A stretch of DNA of 11,466 bases from CALBPI01 sp039821645 (GTDB taxonomy: Bacteria > Pseudomonadota > Gammaproteobacteria > Steroidobacterales > Woeseiaceae), in assembly GCA_039821645.1 (NCBI GenBank), contig JBCBNU010000068.1, positions 1 to 11,466 on the forward strand. The letters are read 5' to 3'. The notes under the pieces were generated by a model that worked only from the letters and a program-made list of their open reading frames with translations, was not told the DNA's origin and searched no databases. Below, in pieces: positions 6,549 through 11,466 of the stretch. Made by a program: the position numbers and the translations under genes. Position 1 is the stretch's first letter. Each line of letters begins with the position of its first letter.

Positions 6549-7969
6549 GCAGCACCTTCCTTGCGCAGCACTTCAGATAGCTGCGCCGGCAATGCCTGCG
6601 CCAATGCACCGACGTTGCCAGCACCCATGGTCAATAACAGATCATTCGGTTGCAGCAGCGGCGCTAACGCGTGTGGGAGTTCCTCGGCGTCTTCAATGAA
6701 GACCGGTTCAACTCCGCCACGACTCCGAACCGCACGTGCGACAGCCCGACCGTCCGCGTTGGATATCGGTGACTCTCCTGCTGCGTACACTTCCAGCAGC
6801 ACGAGCACATCGACACCGCTCAATACCTGCGCGAAGTCATCCAGCAGATCGCGGGTCCGGGAGTAGCGATGCGGTTGGAAGACAAGCACAAGACGTCGAT
6901 CGGACCAGCCCGATCTCGCTGCTTCGATCGTCGCTGCGAGCTCTGTCGGATGATGGCCGTAGTCATCGATCATCAGTACATCGCCGCCATCGACAGGTAA
7001 AAAGCCGTGACTCTGGAACCGTCGATCGATACCCGAAAACTGTGTCAGCGCCTCCAAAATAGCGCCGTCCGGAACATCGAAGTCTGTCGCCACAGCGATC
7101 GCCGCCAGCGCATTACGCACGTTATGAAGCCCAGGCAGATTGAGCGTTACCGACAGCGTTTCGCGGTCACGTCGCTCTACGTCAAAATGACTTTGATGCC
7201 CGTCGATCCTGACATCGACCGCGCGCACGTCCGCCCGCTCATGAAGACCGTAGGTAACCTGGGACCGCGGCACAGCAGCACGAATTGACGCAACGCCCGG
7301 ATCATCGACGCACAGTACGGCAACTCCATAGAACGGCAGGTTATGTAAGAACTCTACGAACGCCGTGTGCAGACGCTCCAGATCATTGCCATACGTCCCA
7401 AGGTGATCCGCATCGATGTTGGTCACAATCGCGACTAGCGGTTGCAAGTGGTGGAATGACGCATCGCTCTCGTCCGCCTCGGCTACGAGGTATTGGCTTT
7501 CACCCAAGCGTGCGTTGGTATCAGCGCCTTTTAAACGGCCACCAATGATGAACGTCGGGTCAACTCCTGCCGCCGCCAGAACTGCGGCGACAAGACTGGT
7601 CGTGGTCGTTTTCCCATGTGTACCGGCAACCGCCACCGAGCGACGTGAGAAGCGCATCAGCTCACCCAGCATTTCAGCACGTGCGACCACCGGTATCCGG
7701 CGTGACTTCGCCTCTGCGAGCTCAACGTTGTCCGCAGGCACCGCAGTCGAACTCACAACGACATCGGCATCGCCCAGATTTGTCGCAGCATGTCCGATCA
7801 TCACTCTCGCACCGAGTGTTTCGAGTCGCCGCGTGACCGCCGAGGCCGAGAGGTCTGACCCCTGAACTTCGTACCCCTGCGTCAGCAAGACTTCTGCGAT
7901 ACCGCACATCCCGGCGCCGCCGATACCGACGAAGTGAATGCGATGAATCTTGCGCATCCGAAGATTCAT
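6545..7969 (-). CDS. murC: UDP-N-acetylmuramate--L-alanine ligase MurC
   Basis: Mur ligase of 474 residues (E. coli 491) that adds L-alanine to UDP-MurNAc using ATP, the first step of the stem peptide; cytoplasmic. The N-terminal Rossmann domain starts with HFVGIGGAGMCGIAE (12-26). The ATP loop GTHGKTTTT is at 116-124, followed by EADESDASF (164-172), TNIDADHLGTY (183-193) and LHNVRNALAAI (281-291). The C-terminal domain has DDYGHHPTE (335-343) and FQPHRYSRTRDL (364-375). The ATG at 7969 was chosen because it forms an ATGA overlap with the murG stop and follows a clear GGAGG 7 nt upstream. ATG 7957 is a weaker alternative, and ATG 8011 would extend into murG. Confidence 0.96.
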   Translation of the reverse strand: MNLRMRKIHRIHFVGIGGAGMCGIAEVLLTQGYEVQGSDLSASAVTRRLETLGARVMIGHAATNLGDADVVVSSTAVPADNVELAEAKSRRIPVVARAEMLGELMRFSRRSVAVAGTHGKTTTTSLVAAVLAAAGVDPTFIIGGRLKGADTNARLGESQYLVAEADESDASFHHLQPLVAIVTNIDADHLGTYGNDLERLHTAFVEFLHNLPFYGVAVLCVDDPGVASIRAAVPRSQVTYGLHERADVRAVDVRIDGHQSHFDVERRDRETLSVTLNLPGLHNVRNALAAIAVATDFDVPDGAILEALTQFSGIDRRFQSHGFLPVDGGDVLMIDDYGHHPTELAATIEAARSGWSDRRLVLVFQPHRYSRTRDLLDDFAQVLSGVDVLVLLEVYAAGESPISNADGRAVARAVRSRGGVEPVFIEDAEELPHALAPLLQPNDLLLTMGAGNVGALAQALPAQLSEVLRKEGAA

Positions 7970-9063
7970 GACACAGCCTCCAGTGCCGGGTCTTCGAGAA
8001 TCTCGGCACACTGTGCAACCACCAGACCGACAGCATCCGGACCGCGCAGTGCGCGCGCTTTCTGTGCCCGATCAACAAGGGCATCTCGATCGGTCCCGAG
8101 ACGGCGAATCGCTTTTGCTAACGACTCTGCACTCATCTCTTGTTGCTGGATGACCAATGCCGCCTCGGTGTCCACCAGCGCTTTGGCATTACGTGTTTGA
8201 TGATCGTCAACCGCCGTCGGCAGCGGGACAAATACTGCCCCCAAGCCGACGTTGATCAGCTCGCTAACGGTTAGGGCACCGGCACGACAGACGATCAAGT
8301 CTGCCCACGACAACGCCTGAGCCATGTCCTCGATGAACGGCGTGACTTCAGCACGAACCCGGTGCTGTGCATAGCGATCCTGAGCGATCTCGAGCGTCGC
8401 CGGTCCTGCCTGATGACGCACATCGAATTGCACGTTGTCCTCAGCAAGTAACGCGACTGCGGGAGCAACCCATTCATTCAACGCGAGCGCACCCTGACTG
8501 CCGCCAATGACAAGCAGTCGCAGCGCACCCTGACGTCCTGCAAAGCGCCGCTCCGGTGGTGCAATTGCTCGAATATTTGCGCGTACCGGATTTCCCACAG
8601 TGCTCGCACCCGCAATCGCGCCGTCGAAACCGAGAAGCACACGAGTCGCCACGCGTGCGAGCCATCTGTTTGTCATGCCCGCCGCAGCATTCTGTTCATG
8701 GATCACCAGGGGGATGCGCATCAGCCACGCGGCGATCCCGCCCGGGCCACTGACAAATCCGCCCATCCCAATGACCAATCGCGGGCGAATCCGGCGCATA
8801 ATGCGCAACGAACGTGCGATGGAGAGACTGATCCGGAACGGTGCGAGCAACCAGCCGGCGGCGCCACGCTGGCGCAAGCCACTGATCGTCAACCATTCCA
8901 TGGGAATGCCCTGTTCCACCACCACACGCGACTCCAGTCCTCGTGTCGTGCCGAGCCAGATAACCGGCTGACCGCGATCAAGAAACTCATCAGCAATCGC
9001 AAGTGCCGGATACACGTGTCCGCCGGTGCCACCCGCCATGATCAGAATCGGCGCTCGGCTCAT
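7966..9063 (-). CDS. murG: Lipid II synthase MurG (UDP-GlcNAc transferase)
   Basis: GT-B glycosyltransferase of 365 residues (E. coli 355) at the cytoplasmic face of the inner membrane. It moves GlcNAc from UDP-GlcNAc to lipid I, giving lipid II. The family G-loops are visible: GGTGGHVYPA (11-20), GMGGFVSGPGG (99-109) and IGGSQGALALNE (186-197). The HEQNAAAG stretch is at 122-129. The donor-site segment reads CRAGALTVSE (259-268) and ends in AVDDHQTRNA (284-293). The first two G-loops fit the acceptor-side domain and the third the donor side. The ATG at 9063 overlaps the ftsW stop (ATGA) and has GGAGG 5 nt upstream. The open frame continues 78 codons further upstream, but those lie inside ftsW and do not resemble MurG. 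Confidence 0.97.
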   Translation of the reverse strand: MSRAPILIMAGGTGGHVYPALAIADEFLDRGQPVIWLGTTRGLESRVVVEQGIPMEWLTISGLRQRGAAGWLLAPFRISLSIARSLRIMRRIRPRLVIGMGGFVSGPGGIAAWLMRIPLVIHEQNAAAGMTNRWLARVATRVLLGFDGAIAGASTVGNPVRANIRAIAPPERRFAGRQGALRLLVIGGSQGALALNEWVAPAVALLAEDNVQFDVRHQAGPATLEIAQDRYAQHRVRAEVTPFIEDMAQALSWADLIVCRAGALTVSELINVGLGAVFVPLPTAVDDHQTRNAKALVDTEAALVIQQQEMSAESLAKAIRRLGTDRDALVDRAQKARALRGPDAVGLVVAQCAEILEDPALEAVS

Positions 9064-10253
9064 TTGCGCCTCCGTTTGCGAACCTTGGGTTTGGCGGCTG
9101 CGATCACATTTTCGTGGTGCGCTCTCAGCACAAAGCCCAACGCAGCAAGAACGATGATCATGCTGCTGCGGCCATAACTGACCAGCGGAAGTGTCAACCC
9201 TTTCGTCGGCAAGATGCCGAGATTCACGCCGAGGTTGACGAAAGACTGCAGTCCTAACCAAACACCGATGCCAAGTACTGTGTATGCCGCGAACCAACGC
9301 TCCAGGGCAGCCGCTTTTCGCGCCGTTTTTAGAACGCGCAACACGAGCAACAGAAGCACCATGATCATCACAGCAACACCCGCGAGACCGAACTCTTCGG
9401 CGTAAACGGCGAACACGAAGTCAGTGTGAGCCTCGGGCAGATAAAACAGCTTCTGCACGCTGTTGCCCAAACCAACACCAAACCATTCTCCGCGGCCAAT
9501 CGCCATCAACGAGTTGGTCAATTGATAGCCGTCACCGTGCGGGTCGGCCCACGGATTCAGGAACGAGAAAATCCGGCTTTCGCGGTAGCTACCGTCGAAA
9601 ATCAATACGACGAATGCACTGCAGGCAATAACACCGAAAACCATCAGGTCCCGAATGCGTGCACCAGCACAGAACAGCACCACCAGTGCAGTCGCCATCA
9701 GCACCGTCGCCGCGCCCATATCGGGTTCGGCCAACAGCAGCGCTGCGGCGATACACAACACAGCAAACGGCTTCGCGAGTCCGAGAAATCTTGTTTCGAG
9801 CGTCTCTTGCTGGCGCACCGCATAACCTGCGATGTACATGATCAGAGCAAGACGCGCCGGTTCGGAAACTTGCACACGAATACCGGCAAGATTCACCCAG
9901 CGCTGACTGCCATTAACAACCACACCAACATCCGGGATCAACACCACCGCGAGCAATACGAGCGCAAGCAGCAGCAACAGTGGGCTGAATTTGAACCAGG
10001 TATCGCTAGGTACAACCAGCATGAACGCGAGCGCCACGATCCCGACCGTCAACGCTTGTAGCTGTCGAATCACGTAAGCGAAGGGATTGCCGAAGTCGTC
10101 CTGGGCGATGCCCAATGAAGCGGAAGTGAGTACGACGAGACCGATGGTCAGCAGCACCACAATCAAGCCCAGAAGGCGCAGGTCCCAGTGAAATGCACTG
10201 ACGGGCCGGATCGGCAGCGGAATCTGGATGTTGTTCGTCACTGAGCGACTCAT
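9060..10253 (-). CDS. ftsW: Septal peptidoglycan glycosyltransferase FtsW (SEDS family)
   Basis: Polytopic inner-membrane protein of 397 residues that polymerises lipid II into septal glycan together with FtsI (PBP3). Many hydrophobic segments, fitting the usual ten helices, run from about residue 26 to 377, followed by a basic tail (KPKVRKRRRK). SEDS landmarks are NGSQRW (114-119), EPARLA (131-136), LLAEPDMGAA (173-182), NPWADPHGDGYQ (233-244) and PEAHTDFVFAVYAEEFG (273-289). Asp278 corresponds to the proposed catalytic Asp297 of E. coli FtsW. The late motif reads SYGRSS (359-364), where SYGGSS is more common. The start overlaps the murD stop by ATGA, with GAGGGG upstream. A position between murD and murG, as in E. 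coli, supports FtsW over RodA. Confidence 0.96.
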   Translation of the reverse strand: MSRSVTNNIQIPLPIRPVSAFHWDLRLLGLIVVLLTIGLVVLTSASLGIAQDDFGNPFAYVIRQLQALTVGIVALAFMLVVPSDTWFKFSPLLLLLALVLLAVVLIPDVGVVVNGSQRWVNLAGIRVQVSEPARLALIMYIAGYAVRQQETLETRFLGLAKPFAVLCIAAALLLAEPDMGAATVLMATALVVLFCAGARIRDLMVFGVIACSAFVVLIFDGSYRESRIFSFLNPWADPHGDGYQLTNSLMAIGRGEWFGVGLGNSVQKLFYLPEAHTDFVFAVYAEEFGLAGVAVMIMVLLLLVLRVLKTARKAAALERWFAAYTVLGIGVWLGLQSFVNLGVNLGILPTKGLTLPLVSYGRSSMIIVLAALGFVLRAHHENVIAAAKPKVRKRRRK

Positions 10254-11466
10254 GCGGCGAGCCCCTCGATCAGTTGACGAAAGTGTTTTCCGCGCGCCTT
10301 GTAGTCGGGATAGGCATCCTGACTTGCAGCCGCAGGCGCGAGCAATACCGTGTCACCCGGTTGCACCTTGGCGCGTGCTGCCTTGAGAGCACTCGGCAGG
10401 TCTTCTGCCTGTGCGTGATCGAAACCGTTTTGCGCCAGTGCGCTCGCCACTTCCGTTGCAATGGTTCCGTAGGCAACTGCGAACCTCACGTGTGCGGGCA
10501 ACTGCTTTGAGAACGCATCATAGTCCTCTCCCTTGCCCAGTCCGCCAATCAGCATGACAACCGGCCCAGGTACCGCGTTCGCTGATGCGAGTGCTGCAGC
10601 GCAGTTGGTCGCCTTGGAATCATCAACGTAACGCACGCCATCGACAACGGACACCAATTGATGTCGGTGATCGAGACCCGGGAAACTGCGAATCGCGGCG
10701 ACCATTGCACTCAATGGCAGGTCGATGCTGCTCCCGATTGCCAGTGCCGCTGCGATGTTGAGAACGTTATGCTCGCCGATCATCGCGGCTTCCTCGACGG
10801 CGAGGATCGGCTCTGCTCCACTCGCCCAGTATCGACGACCTTCGTGCTCTACAACACCGAAGCTGCGTGCATCTTCCGGCAGGTTCTTGCCGAAGCGGAT
10901 CATGACCGCATCAACATCGATCACCTCGGATGTCCATGCATAATCCGAGGGCACGACCGCATAAGCGCAATTCCGATAGATCGAAAGTTTCGCGGCCTCG
11001 TAGGCTGAAAAGTCGCCATGCCAATCGAGATGGTCCGGCTCGATATTCAGAACACAGCCACACCGCAAAGCCAGCTCCGGCGTTCTGGACAATTGGAAAC
11101 TTGAAAGCTCAAGCAAATAGAAACCGCGCTCACCGGGCTCCGGCAAATCAAGGACCGGCACACCGAGATTGCCACCTGCCGCGAACGCGACATCGGCTTG
11201 TTGACACATGCGCGCCAGCAGACTGACTACGGTGCTCTTACCGTTGGTGCCAGTAACCGCCACGATGGGCGCTGCAGCGTCCCGCGCAAACAGCGTGATA
11301 TCGGAATGCGTGGGAATATCCCGTGCACGAATCTCTGAGACCAGCGGATCCTGATCCGAGACACCCGGCGAGATGATGACCTCTGTCATCCCTTCGAGCA
11401 CAGTCGCATCGGCATCTGTAATCACAACCGCGTCCGGAAGACTCTCGTGAATTGCTTTTGTATCCA
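10250..11466 (-). CDS. murD: UDP-N-acetylmuramoylalanine--D-glutamate ligase MurD (5' end outside window)
   Basis: Cytoplasmic Mur ligase that adds D-glutamate to UDP-MurNAc-L-Ala using ATP. The gene enters at the right edge: the frame is open through 11464, and 404 residues are visible. About 40 N-terminal residues are missing if the ATP loop is aligned with E. coli (438 residues). Counting from the first visible residue: SPGVS (32-36), ATP loop TGTNGKST (71-78), ELSSFQLSRT (119-128), EPDHLDWHG (142-150), the probable carbamylated Lys159 in YEAAKLSIYRN, GEHNVLNIAAA (230-240), DDSKATN (281-287) and GGLGKGEDY (307-315). The end APAAASQDAYPDY (376-388) replaces the usual SPACAS.D.F..F, so the Phe equivalent to E. 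coli Phe422 appears to be Tyr. The GTG at 11425 is internal, not the start. Confidence 0.95.
   Translation of the reverse strand, partial: DTKAIHESLPDAVVITDADATVLEGMTEVIISPGVSDQDPLVSEIRARDIPTHSDITLFARDAAAPIVAVTGTNGKSTVVSLLARMCQQADVAFAAGGNLGVPVLDLPEPGERGFYLLELSSFQLSRTPELALRCGCVLNIEPDHLDWHGDFSAYEAAKLSIYRNCAYAVVPSDYAWTSEVIDVDAVMIRFGKNLPEDARSFGVVEHEGRRYWASGAEPILAVEEAAMIGEHNVLNIAAALAIGSSIDLPLSAMVAAIRSFPGLDHRHQLVSVVDGVRYVDDSKATNCAAALASANAVPGPVVMLIGGLGKGEDYDAFSKQLPAHVRFAVAYGTIATEVASALAQNGFDHAQAEDLPSALKAARAKVQPGDTVLLAPAAASQDAYPDYKARGKHFRQLIEGLAA

Noticed and set aside
9064..9297. 78-residue N-terminal extension of MurG
   Set aside because: It lies inside ftsW in another frame. MurG proteins begin just before the GGTGGH loop, and the ATG at 9063 has a strong ribosome binding site.
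9426..10061. Plus-strand open frame of 211 codons opposite ftsW
   Set aside because: It is antisense to a clear membrane protein gene; its Gln/His/Arg-rich product mirrors the hydrophobic codons of ftsW.

Overview
This window is a stretch of the division and cell wall (dcw) cluster of a gammaproteobacterium. Every recognisable gene is on the minus strand, so the biological reading direction runs from the right edge to the left. The order is murD (cut by the right edge), ftsW, murG, murC, murB, ddl, ftsQ, ftsA, ftsZ and, after a 382-bp gap, lpxC. The run from ftsQ-ftsA-ftsZ into lpxC is typical of Gammaproteobacteria. LpxC implies an outer membrane with lipid A. Unlike in E. coli, murB sits inside the cluster, between murC and ddl, so Enterobacterales is unlikely. 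I cannot place the organism more precisely from sequence alone.

Right to left: positions 11466-4705 hold the peptidoglycan precursor genes. MurC, MurD and Ddl are ligases and MurB a reductase for UDP-MurNAc-pentapeptide; MurG makes lipid II; FtsW polymerises septal glycan. They are packed with almost no spacing: five successive junctions are 4-bp ATGA overlaps, ddl/ftsQ share one base (TGATG), and ftsQ/ftsA abut (TAG|ATG). Positions 4705-1363 hold the divisome genes ftsQ, ftsA and ftsZ. An 85-bp gap separates ftsA from ftsZ, and ftsZ has a strong Shine-Dalgarno. Positions 1362-981 are non-coding and carry stem-loops, a perfect 15-bp palindrome and a weak promoter candidate. lpxC (980-72) follows. 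The first ~96 bases may hold the 3' end of a convergent plus-strand gene.

The main anomaly is in ftsA. The frame is broken by the apparent loss of one base near 2941, which splits a normal 411-residue FtsA into a 319-codon front part and an out-of-frame tail of about 96 residues that is well conserved. FtsA is normally essential, so a sequencing or assembly indel is the first explanation to test.

The window contains no mobile elements, CRISPR arrays, tRNA or rRNA genes, and no sign of a new system. Apart from the ftsA break and the ftsZ-lpxC spacer it is an ordinary housekeeping region.
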